Program-made: the position numbers and the translations under genes
DNA from: Halichondria panicea
Lineage: Eukaryota > Porifera > Demospongiae > Suberitida > Halichondriidae
Reading direction: 5' to 3'
Length of the DNA: 64,000 nucleotides
Assembly: GCF_963675165.1 (NCBI RefSeq)
Contig: NC_087387.1
Coordinates: forward strand, 2,531,501-2,595,500
In this document: in pieces, positions 45,094 to 56,125 of the stretch
Layout: each line of letters starts with the position of its first letter
Position numbering within the stretch: position 1 is the first letter of the stretch
The notes under the pieces: model-generated
The model's input: the letters and a program-made list of their open reading frames with translations, nothing else
Databases searched by the model: none
Told to the model about the DNA's origin: nothing

Positions 45094-45843
45094 AAAAGAA
45101 AGGGGATTGGAAACGAAATTTTTACGAAATTTTTGCGTGAAGCATTCCGCGTTATAGGGCGTGGCTAAAACTACAAAGGATTATAGTCAGCATGCTCATT
45201 ACCTGTCTTGACTGCTCTACATACATAGAAACAGTGAAATTGATCATTTTTAATGTTGATTTTTCTAAAAAGTAAAGAGAATTTAGCTCTAAAAAGTCGA
45301 CTAAGCCATGCAGCCACTATTACTAGACAAATAAATGCTATGCAAGAAGAAATAGCCTTTACTATGAAGTCGTAGGAGGGACAGGCCTGTGGTGTGTCTA
45401 AAAGTATACTAAAGCAGTTTGAAGGACTATACTGCAAACGTTTATGAACAGTACAGCTTATTTATAGCATGAAGCCATTCTATGTAGCACTTAGATACAT
45501 AATAACCAAGTCAAGCAGTGTCCTTTGCTGTTTTGACTTCACAGGAGGGACAGAGAAAAGTTGACATAGAGTAATTCAACTTTCAAGCTAAACTCAAAAA
45601 AATTGGAAACAGAGTAAAGACAACGGACTTAGAGCTGTCAGTGGTATAAGCTTACTTCTCTCAAGTATCTCCCAGGCCCTGAGTGATCTCTAGTGGATAG
45701 GAGAGCTAGAAACCAGGGATACAAAACCGTAGCGCAGTCCTCCATGTAATTATTTGCGAGCGCAATAATTACACGGAGTGCTTCACCGGATGTCAGTCCT
45801 TTTACATAGGGCGTGGGCGGTCGTTTCCAATCCCCTTTCTTTT
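45094..45843. mobile_element. Inverted-repeat element A (AAAGGGGATTGGAAACGA ends)
   Basis: The ends AAAAGAAAGGGGATTGGAAA and its inverse enclose 750 bp without a transposase. The inside is homologous, in inverted orientation, to element B (47097-48593), including the segment around 45421-45446, which is uninterrupted here. A clear target duplication was not found. Confidence 0.75.
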
Positions 45844-46879
45844 GACGAGAGCCTAAAGACAGGAATATGTCCATGAACTTTGACCTTATAATTAATTTTT
45901 GACTGTAATGTGGGGGCTGGCTCCAGAGGATTTTGCACAAGAAGCACATGAAACTTTAAATCATCAATTAATACTAGATCTAGTGCAGATCCATACAGGG
46001 TATTAAAATAATGTGCTCATGCATCCCAACATGTTGTAAAACTATTCAAATTAATACAGCAAACATTGTTTTATTGCACAAAAACAATCATTATTGTGAA
46101 AGAACATTCTGCCATTTGTGTTCGCCTCTTCACTTATGAGGCAGAGCAGTCTGATTTGTCCTATAGCCTCGGTCCCAAGGACAATGCTACAATAGCCCCA
46201 GTAGAACTCCACTCAAAATTTGAATATGTACTCAGTGCAGAAGCCACACAGTAATGATGCACAGGAACATGGGTAAAGAATCCAGAAATGAGAAGTGAAC
46301 GACAGACTCTTTGTAGACCAAGACGTTGCAGATCTCAAGGATTGCTTTCACTTGTACAGTACGGCCTGGGAAATGGTGAAACAACAATTACAAGTGAGAT
46401 AGTATGAAACGTATGGAGTAAATGGACATATAGCGGAAAAGAAGAAACAAGAGTGAAGGTGGTGCGAAGGGTCTGTCTTTACAAACAAGCGTTACTAATA
46501 CTAGATCTACATCAGACATGTATCTATACCATACCATGTACCAGCTAGCTATTGTGTATACTGCATGTACTGTACTGAGATGATATAATTATAATTTTAT
46601 AGACTAGAGTCTTCCTAATTTTATCTTACTTGTGCCATAGATAGTAGAGAATACATGGTTCACCACAAGGAGGCTAGCAACGACTGCAGTCTGTTCCCTC
46701 TAGCCCCAGGCCCTAACTAGCTAGCTAGCTAGCTCTCATCCATGCATCTCGCTCTCAAGCTCTGGTGATTTCACAGTTTGAATATTAACGGCCATTAAAA
46801 CGTGTATTTATATGCAAGGTTCAAAGGTGGACATTGGACATATTCCTGTATTTAGTCGCTTTCTTCTTTTGTATCTCTG
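45844..46879. other. Spacer, no gene seen
   Basis: No exon was recognised. GCTA simple repeats occur near 46719-46732. Confidence 0.4.
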
Positions 46880-47028
46880 CTCCTACTGATATTCCTAGAA
46901 ACGCCACTGACCCCAGTGTCATCGGGTAGCCCGGGTGTCACAGGGTTTAACCGTAAACGTTGAAATTTTCGACGGGTGTTTAATTCGTTTTTTCGTCCTT
47001 GGACTTATTCAACAGGAGGAATAGGTCG

Positions 47029-47088
47029 CCTCCTCGAGGAGGCGACCTAGCGTTAAATTAGAGACGGATCGGCCTGGGATCGAGGCTA
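47029..47088. repeat. Right-end fragment of the MULE-like family
   Basis: GGCGACCTAGCGTTAAATTA through GGCCTGGGATCGAGGCTA matches the right ends of the copies at 5993-6794 and 49738-51071. No left end is present. Confidence 0.75.
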
Positions 47089-47096
47089 CCTTGGAC

Positions 47097-48593
47097 CATA
47101 GATTGAAAAGGAAGGGGATTGGAAACGACCAGGCCTCCCTATGTAAATGGTTGAAACACTCCGCGTTATGATTTCGCGCTCGCGATTATTTTTGTTTTGA
47201 CCGTACTATGGTTGCATTTCAACTGTTTCTAGCTCTCCTATCCACTAGCGATCACTCAGAGGCTGGGAGGTTACTCTAGAGAAGTAAGTTTACATCACTG
47301 ACAAGCTCTAACTTGTCTAAGTCCGCTGTCTTTACTCTGTTTTTAGTTTTTGTTGAGTATAGCTTGAATTACTCCATGTCAACTTTTCTCTTTCCCTGCT
47401 GCGAAGCCTAAACAGCAAAAGACATTGCTTGACTTGGTTATTATGTATCTAAGTGCTATATAGAATGGTTTCATGCCATGGATAAGCTTTACTGTTCATA
47501 AACGTTTGCAGTACCGTACCCTCGCGAAAATAAGCCCATCTTGAATAAAAGCCCATACCCTCTTTTGCTTCGAAGTTCTTGCACGAGGGTATTTTCACTC
47601 GATTATAAGCCCACCCAGAATAAGAAGTTGAGCATGCGCAGTAGCTGAATGCCACATGTGAAGAAAGGAAGTTTTAGGTAGTAGCTAGCTAGTAAGACTA
47701 TACTCCTTGCTGGACCAAGATCAGACATTATAACTTTCTCTGTATGGATCTGTTTGCCCCTGAAGATGTATATGCAGGGAACAAGTAGTCCTATATGCTG
47801 AGAAGGAAACACAAAGTCTATTAAAGAAAGTTATCACACAGGCTAATTTTGCAGGTTACCTTGCCTTGGTTTTCTGAAACAAAGTACCTGATAGCTGCTC
47901 TGTAGGAGTATGACCTACCATCCTTCGAGAAGTTCCTGCTACATCTGACATCAACAAGCAACGAATAGAGTCAGAGTCCACTTCTTCATGTTCATTCTCT
48001 TGCCATGCTTTAATCATACTCATGCATTAGTTTATAACATTAAAATGTTCATACCATCTATTAAAATGAAAATACAATAAATTAATAAAGAATTGGCATA
48101 GAGCAAAGTATAAACCTCGATTTGAGGCCGCGAGTGGGCGTATATTCGAATGAAAACTCGCCATTCGCGATTAAACGCCCAGTCCCCTAATAAGCCTAGA
48201 CTTCTCGCAGAAAAGGGTGGGCGTATTTTCGCGACGGTAAGGTATAGTCCTTCAAACTGCTTTAGTATACTTTTAGACACACCACAGGCCTTGACCTCTC
48301 ACGACTTCATAGTAAGGGCTATTCCTTCTTTTATACCATTTATTTGTTTAGTGATAGTGGTTGCGTTGCTTAGTCGACCTTTTAGAGCTATATTCTCTTT
48401 ACTTTTTAGAATATTCAACATTAAAAGTGATCAATTTCACCATTTCTATGTACAGCACATTGTATGGCAACCAAGACAGGTAATGAGCATGCTGACTATA
48501 AAATAATCCCTTTGTAGTTTTAGCCACGTCCTATAACGCGGAGTGTTTCACGCAAACATTTTCGTTTCCAATCCCCTTCCTTTTCAATCTATG
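47097..48593. mobile_element. Inverted-repeat element B, related to element A and carrying a nested TA MITE
   Basis: CATAGATTGAAAAGGAAGGG, continuing GATTGGAAACGA, faces its inverse at the right end. The interior matches element A in reverse. At GCAGTA|TAGTCC it is interrupted by a 729-bp element. Confidence 0.75.
47514..48242. mobile_element. TA-flanked MITE nested in element B
   Basis: Ends are CCGTACCCTCGCGAAAATA and the inverse of CCTTACCGTCGCGAAAATA, with TA on each side. Element A holds the uninterrupted site (CGTTTGCAGTATAGTCCTTC on its minus strand), which proves the boundaries and the TA duplication. Confidence 0.88.
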
Positions 48594-48743
48594 CTTGGAC
48601 TCAACGCACGAAATTAAATAATTAAGCCACACCTACGTTAATATAACGGACGAAAATTTATGCGCACGAAATTTAAGAATTGTGGGCCTAGTGCAGAAAG
48701 TGCGAAATTTTGATGCGTCGAAAATTTCAACGTTTACGGTTAA

Positions 48744-49737
48744 GACTATGCTGGACAAATCGGTCCATGAAGCGGTGGCCAGCTCACTGACGGGGTTCAT
48801 GGCAACCCTGGACGCCCGGATTCGTGCCGCCATCCCCACCCCGTCGTCGGCCAGCGGGACTCCGGCAGGAGCCTTACCTGCTTTCGTACCAGGTTCGCCA
48901 TACTATCCTACAAATATACTATAGCCAGGTGCCAGGGGAGCGACACAGCCCCCCCCCCAGGGAAGCATCAACAGGAGGAATAGGTCCCCTGGCACGCAAT
49001 ACTGTAGCAGTGTAAACTAGTTATCAAGCATACAGCATGACGACCGTAAACGAGTACACACAGTCGCTTAAGCCAAGTTAAAAACCCCCAAGCACCCTAA
49101 GCATACTATTTATCACAACGAATTAGCACCAGTGGTGCGACCAAGCTCCCTCAATCTGGGGCAGTGCTGGTCCGGGTGGCAGACCCAGGCTTTGTACCTC
49201 AAAGTACTAACAAGCCCAGCAGCTTACCGGGTCTAGGCCACCCCCACAGTACTTTCTATTGCTCATCCGCTAATCATGTGCCACATGCACACACACCCAA
49301 TAGGGTTGCTATCAGGAGGGCTCGGCGGTATGCCCAGCAGCGGGTCCATCCTATCTCTCGGACTAGGCAGCTTCCCAAGCCGCCCAACTCCACTGACCTC
49401 AACACTAGGACGGGATTCCCACCCGTCCCTGCCACCGACGCTACCAGCTCTGCCAACAATCCCATCGGTGCTTCCTAGCACTTCAAAGGCCTCTGACACG
49501 GTTGTGGCAGCCCCAGCCTTGAAACGCTCCCTCGTGGATCAGATCCTCGCTGAGAAGTACGTGGACTTTGGGGAACTCCCCCCTGCCAAAGGTCTCGGAA
49601 AGGCCATGTCCGGGGATGCAAAAGGACAAATTGTCCTTATCCAGGCGGCTGACTACTTGCAGTCCAGACGGCAGGTAAAGGACTTCGCCACATGGAGCCA
49701 GTGCTTTGCACTGTACTCGGCTGAGCAGACACCCCAG
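48744..49737 (+). pseudogene. DIRS gag, middle part (broken)
   Basis: MLDKSVHEAVASSLTGFMAT and LDARIRAAIPTPSS open the segment. After a damaged stretch (48900-49270) the frame at 49276-49737 reads LKRSLVDQILAEKYVDFGEL and SRRQVKDFATWSQCFALYS, matching the central gag domain of DIRS-type elements of marine invertebrates. Its last codons EQTP run straight into the MULE-like insertion. Confidence 0.65.
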
Positions 49738-51071
49738 TAGCCTCGATCCCAGGCCGATCCGTCTCTAATTGAACGCTAGGTCGCCTCCTCGGCCTGGTAT
49801 TGATTGTATCTGGGCGTGTATCTGGGCATGTGCTGTGGTTGCTGTGGTTGCTCAGGTATTCGCTCAAAAAGAGCGAATACCTGAGCAAGGTGGAGCGAAT
49901 AGAAACACTAATAGTGTATGTAAGCATACTTACTCCGTAAAATCACCGTGAAATCACAAAGAACTCCGTGTCATAGGTCTATTCTTTGCAAGTTTAGTTT
50001 GTCATAGATATAGGCTTAGCTAGCTAGAGTGTGAGGAGCTGTCTTGTGCGAAGGAAGAAGGAGTATCACTCTTGTGAAAGAACAGACCTAGGTTCTCAAG
50101 TTTCTGCTATCAGTGGCTACTTTTGATTGACTACACAATTTAATACAAGCGCTTGATTAGACCATTGATTGCCAGATACACTTGGTAGAGTCTATCCTCA
50201 GACTCTGGCCATCGATCTCTTGTATACTATGCTCAGGGGTGTCCACAAGTGGCTGGGCCTGGGATGTATTGTCAAGGTGAGCGATATAAATCAATAATAC
50301 CCTTTTCATCATTGGAAATTGTACACTATAGCCTATAGCCCAATCCTTGGTATCTGGATCAAGATATGACATTACGGCACTGGCACTGGTGTTGTGTTAG
50401 CCTCCTTCACCGGCCTTCAAGGAAGTGCGGCCTGGGATCGTGGCTAGTTTTGTGTGGACCATCACTGTGAGTTACAAAATGTATAGTGGAATGGTGAATT
50501 TAAGTTCATACTAATTTGTATACAGGAGCAAAATGGAACCTTCCCCTCCAACCCCCGTCGTACTCTTCCTAGCTGATGGGTGTGAACTCATTGAAAGAGG
50601 ATGCCCCAGTGCCACTCGTGTCCTTCCCAAGGGTCCGATCTTATAGAACTACCTGCACTAAAACTACTGACGTGGAATGGCTCTTTCAACACTTGTGGTT
50701 GCTATCCTGACCAGTGACGTCAGGATTCTACTGTCTCTTGATGCACTGTGAACACACAATCTTTGTTATGCCACCTGAAGGCTTAGCAGGCATATCCAAC
50801 GCAGTAATTATTAAGTCTTTCTGGAAGCTCTTGTTTGAGATCTTCGCTTCTAAACATCTGCATTTATTATGGACGCAGTACTGGCTGTGCACAGTATTAA
50901 TTTCTAGTGTCATTATATCACTGTATTTTTAGCCAACTGTGATGAACTGAAGATTTTACAGTACATTGCTGATACTTACCAGTTTCCGGTCACGCCCAGA
51001 TACAATCAATACCCGGCCGAGGAGGCGACCTAGCGTTCAATTAGAGACGGATCGGCCTGGGATCGAGGCTA
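49738..51071. mobile_element. MULE-like inverted-repeat element 5 inside the DIRS gag (1334 bp)
   Basis: Left end TAGCCTCGATCCCAGGCCGA, right end its inverse. Subterminal sequence (TCCGTCTCTAATTGAACGCT, AGGTCGCCTCCTCGGCC, TATTGATTGTATCTGGGCGT) is shared inversely. It is flanked by a perfect 9-bp duplication ACACCCCAG (49729-49737 and 51072-51080). Removing it restores the gag frame across SAEQTPVEPNLSSKLSKKF. Inside lie a 49-bp mini-copy (50398-50446), a hairpin near 49854-49894, and a short frame at 50531-50600 (PVVLFLADGCELIE) faintly like the start of a DJ-1/PfpI protein. Confidence 0.92.
50398..50446. mobile_element. 49-bp mini MULE-like element nested in element 5
   Basis: TAGCCTCCTTCACCGGCC and GCGGCCTGGGATCGTGGCTA are nearly inverse and directly joined. 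The flanks GTGTTGTGT and GTTTTGTGT match at 8 of 9 positions. Confidence 0.75.
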
Positions 51072-51080
51072 ACACCCCAG

Positions 51081-51630
51081 TAGAGCCCAATCTTTCTTCC
51101 AAACTGAGCAAAAAGTTCCGTTGGCCCTCGTGGATCATCTACGATCAGCAATTTCGTCACGAGGCAGCAGCAATACGAAGTGGGACAGGGTGGACAGCAG
51201 CATCCACGCCCAATGCTTTACGGGAATGTCGCTATGCGAGGAGGGCTGGTGCTCGCTGTGTGCCTCCCTGGACCATGTCCGAACCACCTGCCCATTCAAA
51301 CCCCCGGTCGACTATTACCGCCGACCCCCATCGGAAGGCTACCAACCCCCATCGGATTACCAGCGACCCACATCCGGCCTGTCAGTCGACTATGCTCAGA
51401 GCAGGCGGCCGTCGCTTAGAACCAAGCCACCCTCCAAATGGGCCCGACCCCAATTCCCCTCAGAGGAGGCATGCAGAAAATGGAACCGATACAACTATAT
51501 GGACTGCCCCCACGGCGACACATGTGGCTATGCCCACGTATGCTCAAACTGTCGAGAGGTCAATCATGGGGTGCTGAAATGCATCTCACAAGGCGGCATG
51601 AACACTCACAATGGACACTCCTATAGTGTT
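51081..51630 (+). pseudogene. DIRS gag, C-terminal part with Cys/His knuckle
   Basis: After KKFRWPSWIIYDQQFRHEAA a frame change leads to CSLCASLDHVRTTCP, then KWNRYNYMDCPHGDTCGYAH and VCSNCREVNHGVLKC, the CCCH-like and zinc-knuckle pattern at the end of DIRS gag proteins, presumed to bind RNA. Confidence 0.65.
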
Positions 51631-51837
51631 ATACCCCCTTTTGCATTGTTGTTCTCTCATTGTTTCATATGCTCATGAAATCTTTATATAACATGTTCAT
51701 GACAGTGCAGGGCATAGATACACCAGATATATATACCAAATCAAGCATGCTATACACACGGGCACTAAATACATGGCATCAATTCGCCACAAAGATTATA
51801 CCCTCTCCGCCCTCACCTCACAGAACCCTATGCCCCG

Positions 51838-53340
51838 TTGTACATCCATCAGCTGGCACAACTAGAAGCGTGTGTACCGACCCACCCAGTGGGCACACCG
51901 GTGGTGTTATCAGGAATATCCACACCACTCATCACCACGGTCTGGGAATCAGAACTAGCCCACCACCCCAGCCCAACGTTCGCCCACTATATCGTTAACG
52001 GCATCCGGCAGGGTTTCCGGATTGGCTGCAGCCGCCAACTCCAGCTAACAAGCGCCTCGACGAACATGGCATCGGCACTGGAGCACCCCGAAGTAGTCTC
52101 AGAGTACCTGCGACAGGAGCTACTTCTGAACCGCATGGTGATCATCCCCCGCTCCCACCTCCCACTCATACAAGGCTACATCAGCCCATTTGGGGTGATC
52201 CCAAAGCGAGCTAAGCCAGGAAAGTGGCGCCTGATCGTAGACCTCTCGTCACCTACTAATGCTAGCGTCAACGACGGGATACACAAGGAGTCTTGCAGCA
52301 AAACCTACATAACTATCGACCACATCGTGGACATCATCCTACAACTGGGTAAAGGCACCCTCATGGCAAAAGCTGATATCAAACAGGCCTATCACATAGT
52401 CCCAGTCCACCCAGATGATCGCCACCTACTATGCGTCCAATGGGGGGGGGGGCCAAATTATTGCCGATAAAGTCCTCCTACGGTCAGCCCCCATCATCTT
52501 CACAGCCCTTGCCGACGCGCTGCAATGGATCATGGCCAGAAAAGGGGTCCACCCCATAGCCCATTACCTGGACGACTTCATTACCCTGGGCCCCCCCCCA
52601 TTCGCTACAATGCTCCCGCAACCTCGAGGGTATCATTCGAACCTGCAACTACACGGGCACTCCCCTGGAAGAAAGCAAATGCGAGGGCCCAGTCCTCACG
52701 TTCCTAGGAATGGAACTGGACTCAATAAGAATGGAAATACGTCTCCCGACAGACAAACTTCAGTGCCTTCGACATCTATTATCCGAATGGGAGGGACGCA
52801 GGTCGGGCACGAAGAGAGAGTTGCTGTCCCTCATTGGGTACTTGCAACACGCCTCCAAGGCGGTACGTCAGGGCCGCTCGTTCCTACGGAGGCTGATCAC
52901 ACGCTCCACAGCAGTTCAACATCTTGATCACTACATCCGCCTCGACGGAGCAGCCAGGTCGGACATACGGTGGTGGTCCCTATTCGCCTCCCACTGGAAC
53001 GGCACCTCCATGCTCACTCGCTTTGACAAGGCCAACCCCCAACGCTCAGTCACAGCAGACGCGTCCGGGAAGTGGGGTTGCGGAGCCTTTGAAGGAAACA
53101 AGTGGATACAATCCGAATGGCCCACTACCATGGCGGCCTCACATATCTCTATCCGAGAGATGATTCCTATAGTGACTGGCGCGGCAAATCTGTCCAGTTT
53201 TTATGAGACAATTCGGCGGTGGTGGCCCTGATTAACTCAGGGTCAAGCAGAGAGAGCTGCGTTGCTTTGCATTCTTCATGGCAAAATTCAACTTTGTGGC
53301 AGTTGCCGCCCATATCAGAGGGGTAGATAATCATTTGGCC
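51838..53340 (+). pseudogene. DIRS reverse transcriptase and RNase H, frameshifted
   Basis: RT: QGYISPFGVIPKRAKPGKWR, IVDLSSPTNASVNDGI, then motif A LMAKADIKQAYHIVPVHPDD. A run of about ten G near 52442-52452 shifts the frame, after which motif C reads HPIAHYLDDFITLGPP (52560-52590). RNase H: RSVTADASGKWGCGAFEGNK (from about 53040), with the C-terminal FVAVAAHIRGVDNHLADALS in another frame (53278-53350). The order RT then RNase H, followed by the recombinase, is that of DIRS elements. At least three frame changes show it is dead. Confidence 0.8.
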
Positions 53341-53456
53341 GATGCGTTATCTCGGAATAACATAGCCTACTTCCTCTCTCACTACACTCAGGCTCAACCC
53401 CTCCCAACTCGAGTTCCCCCGGAACTAGTGGAGCTCTTAATCACGTCACAGCCAAA

Positions 53457-54430
53457 TTGGACCTCACCAACTTGGACCAAGCTGTGGAATTCTATTTTCG
53501 GTCGGCTCTAGCACCAAGCTCTCAACACATCTATGCTTCAGCACAACAAAACTACAAAACATTTTGCACAACCTTCCAACTCTCACCCTTACCAGTCTCC
53601 GAACACCAACTTTGCCGATTCTGCTCCCACTTAGCTGCAAAAAACCTCACCCATTCCACAATCAAAGGCTACCTATCAGCGATTCGCCATCTGCAGATCG
53701 CCTCGGGCTTCCCAGACCCATGTATGTCAAGCAGCCAAGCTTGATGGGGTAGTAAAAGGCATAAAGGCCACCAGAGCAAGATCCAATCACCCAGCTCGCA
53801 CAAGGCTCCCCATCACACCCACCATCCTTCGACGCATCAGTTCAGTATGGGAGGCCCAGGGTCTATCGCAGGACCATGTTATGCTATGGGCAGCATCAAC
53901 AGTTTGCTTCTTCGGCTTCTCACGAGCAGGGGAACTCACAATCCCGTCAGACAATGCCTTTGACCCAACTACCCATCTCACCGTGGAGGACATAACCATC
54001 GACGACATCGCTAACCCCTCACTGCTGAAGCTCCATCTCAAGGCGTTCAAAATTGATCCTTTTCGTAAAGGCGTGGACGTGGTGGTGGGTAGGACCTCAG
54101 ACAAACTGTGCCCTGTCGCAGCCACGCTGGCTTACCTTGCACTCAGAGGCAATAGCCCCGGATTCCTTTTTAAATTTCGGGATGGAAGGCCCTTGACCAA
54201 AGCTCGTTTTGTCGAAGCAGTCAGGTCTGCACTGGCCACAGCTGGGCTCAATCCAAAGGACTATGCGGGGCATTCCTTTCGCATAGGGGCCGCCACTACA
54301 GCCCACTCACGTGGCCTTAATGACTCTACAATTCAGACATTGGGAAGATGGTCCAGCTCTGCGTATTTGGTATATATCAAGACTCCAAAGGAGCAACTTG
54401 CAGTGTTCTCCTCCAATACTGAGCCCTTCC
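53457..54430 (+). pseudogene. DIRS tyrosine recombinase, frameshifted once
   Basis: The N-terminal core-binding part (53457-53740) reads FYFRSALAPSSQHIYASAQQ and LCRFCSHLAAKNLTHSTIKG. After a frameshift near 53740 the catalytic part continues to about 54430, with GFSRAGELTIP (first Arg), KARFVEAVRSALATAGL, YAGHSFRIGAATTAHSRGL (His-x-x-Arg box) and LGRWSSSAYLVYIKTP (Trp and the Tyr nucleophile). All recognisable catalytic residues are present, so the loss of function is recent. Confidence 0.82.
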
Positions 54431-54650
54431 AACTAGTACTGAGTCATTCAATTTTGGTTTTTTTTTTGTTTTCTTTGGTTGAGTTTTGTTTTTATCTGCT
54501 ATTGTGTTGCCCGGGTGCCCGGACTCAAAATTATAATTATATAATTATATAACCTCCATAATACTCTGTTTTGGGCTTAATTTGGAGGTTGCTCAAGCTA
54601 TTGCTTTCGTTTGCACCCAAAACATAACAAATAGCTCGGTGTCCTACACT

Positions 54651-55345
54651 CAACTATTTCACCTGTAAATCAAACATTTATAGGCAGAGATCGGTTTGAA
54701 CGCTAGGGCGGGCGTCTGCAGAGACAGCTTGCTTCCAAAAGCCAAACCATCATGGCATTAGGTCATACTGGTTAGGACAGAACAGTATAGTGCTAGGGCT
54801 GTTGCGGAGTAAGCTGTTAAATTGAATATAGTGGTTTATTAAATGGGGTTAACAGGGCGGAGCAGGTCAAAGGGGCTCGCACATGCGCAGCAATGGGCAG
54901 TCAGTTACCTCGTGGCTTGCGCTCACATGGGAACTTAGACACATGTGCAGTAACATTCGTTACCTCGTGGCGTAAGTCAGCAGCAACCAGAACGAGTGTG
55001 CTATCTCTTTCCCCAACCCATGAGCTCCCACCCATTAGCGCCATAGCTTGGCCCATCTCTTATGTTTAGTTTACCTCTTATTTTTAATCTATTTTTCGTT
55101 AAACATAATTTTCTCCAGTGCCCTTCCCTGGCGGAGGGCACTGTGACGGGGGCAGCTGGTTAGGGTTTCGCCTCGGCTCGTCTCAACTATTTCACCTGTA
55201 AATCAAACATTTATAGGCAGAGATCGGTTTGAACGCTAGGGCGGGCGTCTGCAGAGCCAGCTTGCTTCCAAAAGCCAAACCATCATGGCATACTGGTTAG
55301 GACAGAATAGTATAGTGCTAGGGCTGTTGCGGAGTAAGCTGTTAA
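54651..55345 (+). repeat. Direct terminal repeats of the DIRS-type element
   Basis: CAACTATTTCACCTGTAAAT through TGTTGCGGAGTAAGCTGTTAA occurs at 54651-54820 and 55184-55345, the copies differing mainly by an 8-bp gap (TTAGGTCA). The spacing around a unique middle segment fits the B1-A2-B2 arrangement of Ngaro-like elements. Confidence 0.75.
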
Positions 55346-55853
55346 CTCGATTTCTTCTGGTGAGAGGATCGACTCGATTCCAGGCCGCTGGGGGAAAAGG
55401 CGAGTTTCAAGGGCGGCTTGATACCGAGGCTATATATGGCCGTACTCTTGCAACAAAGGCGCTAGGCTCAGACAAGGCACTGAGACTCTTGAGGCCACAG
55501 GCACGCCTACAGCAGGTCAGAGTAGCTGACCTTCCAGGCACGCCTGCAGAAGGTCACAGCAGCTTACTTGTGCTGGATCACAGTAAATTAAATCACTAAA
55601 TGCATGCTTGTCTACTTGACTCTTGAGTTCATGAAACATAGCAAGTAGCTGCTGTGTGATCTCAGGCTCAGAAGGTCCCCATCTGAGCTACTCTGAGCTG
55701 CTGTAGGCGTGCCTGTGGCCTCAAGAGTCTCAGTGTCTTGTCTGAGCCTAGCGCAATACAGCGACTACAGACATATCAGGTCGCCCTCGAAACTCGCCTT
55801 TTCTCCCAGCGACCTGGAATCGAGTCGATCCTCTCACCAGAAGAAATCGAGTT
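55343..55853. repeat. Long inverted repeat (about 510 bp)
   Basis: AACTCGATTTCTTCTGGTGA at the left is inversely repeated at the right, with inner matching pairs (CTGGGGGAAAAGGCGAGTTT; AGACTCTTGAGGCCACAGGC; GGCACGCCTACAGCAG). The terminal GATTCCAGGCCGCTGG resembles the MULE-like family ends, but the outermost sequence differs. Confidence 0.75.
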
Positions 55854-56125
55854 GATAAAACACATCGAGTCGATCCTTACCAGATGAAGTCGATAAAATC
55901 GAGTTGATAAAACACATCGAGTCGATCCCTACCATCGAGTTGATAAAACACATCGAGTCGATCCCTACCAGACGAAGTCGATAAAATCGAGTTGATAAAA
56001 CACATCGAGTCGATCCCTACCAGATGAAGTCGATAAAATCGAGTTGATAAAACACATCGAGTCGATCCCTAGTCTACCAGATGAAGTCGATAAAATCGAG
56101 TTGATAAAACACATCGAGTCGATTT
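55846..56125 (+). repeat. Minisatellite of about 50 bp (GATAAAACACATCGAGTCGA)
   Basis: About five to six units of GATAAAACACATCGAGTCGA, TCCCTACCAGATGAAGTC and GATAAAATCGAGTT, one shortened. The unit seems to have grown out of the end of the neighbouring inverted repeat (AAATCGAGTTGATAA). Confidence 0.88.

Larger units (their letters stand above)
46951..48739. mobile_element. TTAA-flanked inverted-repeat element inside the DIRS gag
   Basis: Ends are CCGTAAACGTTGAAATTTTC plus GACG (24 bp) and its exact inverse, flanked by TTAA on both sides (46947-46950 and 48740-48743). Removing the element together with one TTAA makes the gag frame continuous: VSSGSPGVTGFK is followed by TMLDKSVHEAVASSLTGF. 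TTAA specificity suggests a piggyBac or Kolobok type MITE. It contains a MULE-family end at 47029-47088 and element B. Confidence 0.8.
46880..55345 (+). mobile_element. DIRS-order (tyrosine recombinase) retrotransposon, interrupted by nested elements
   Basis: In order on plus strand: gag pieces (from about 46880, then 48744-49737, then 51081-51630), reverse transcriptase and RNase H (about 51840-53340), tyrosine recombinase (53457-54430), then direct repeats of about 165 bp at 54651-54820 and 55184-55345. A tyrosine recombinase in place of a DDE integrase, and split direct repeats downstream of the coding part, fit the DIRS/Ngaro order. The left terminal repeat was not found. A TTAA element and a MULE-like element interrupt gag, and several frameshifts (a G-run near 52442, others near 52690 and 53740) kill the coding frame. 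Confidence 0.85.

Noticed and set aside
47029-47088. A complete MULE-like copy with the duplication CAGGAGGAATA/CCTTGGACC
   Set aside because: Only the right end is present and the flanks do not match, so it is listed as a fragment.
45171-48506. Similar hydrophobic frames in elements A and B (FSILLDTPQA, FICLVIV)
   Set aside because: The similarity comes from the two elements being copies. There are no starts or conserved coding pattern, and the orientation is arbitrary.
55846-56125. CRISPR-like 50-bp repeats
   Set aside because: Repeats vary in length and are contiguous, with no spacers. This is a minisatellite.
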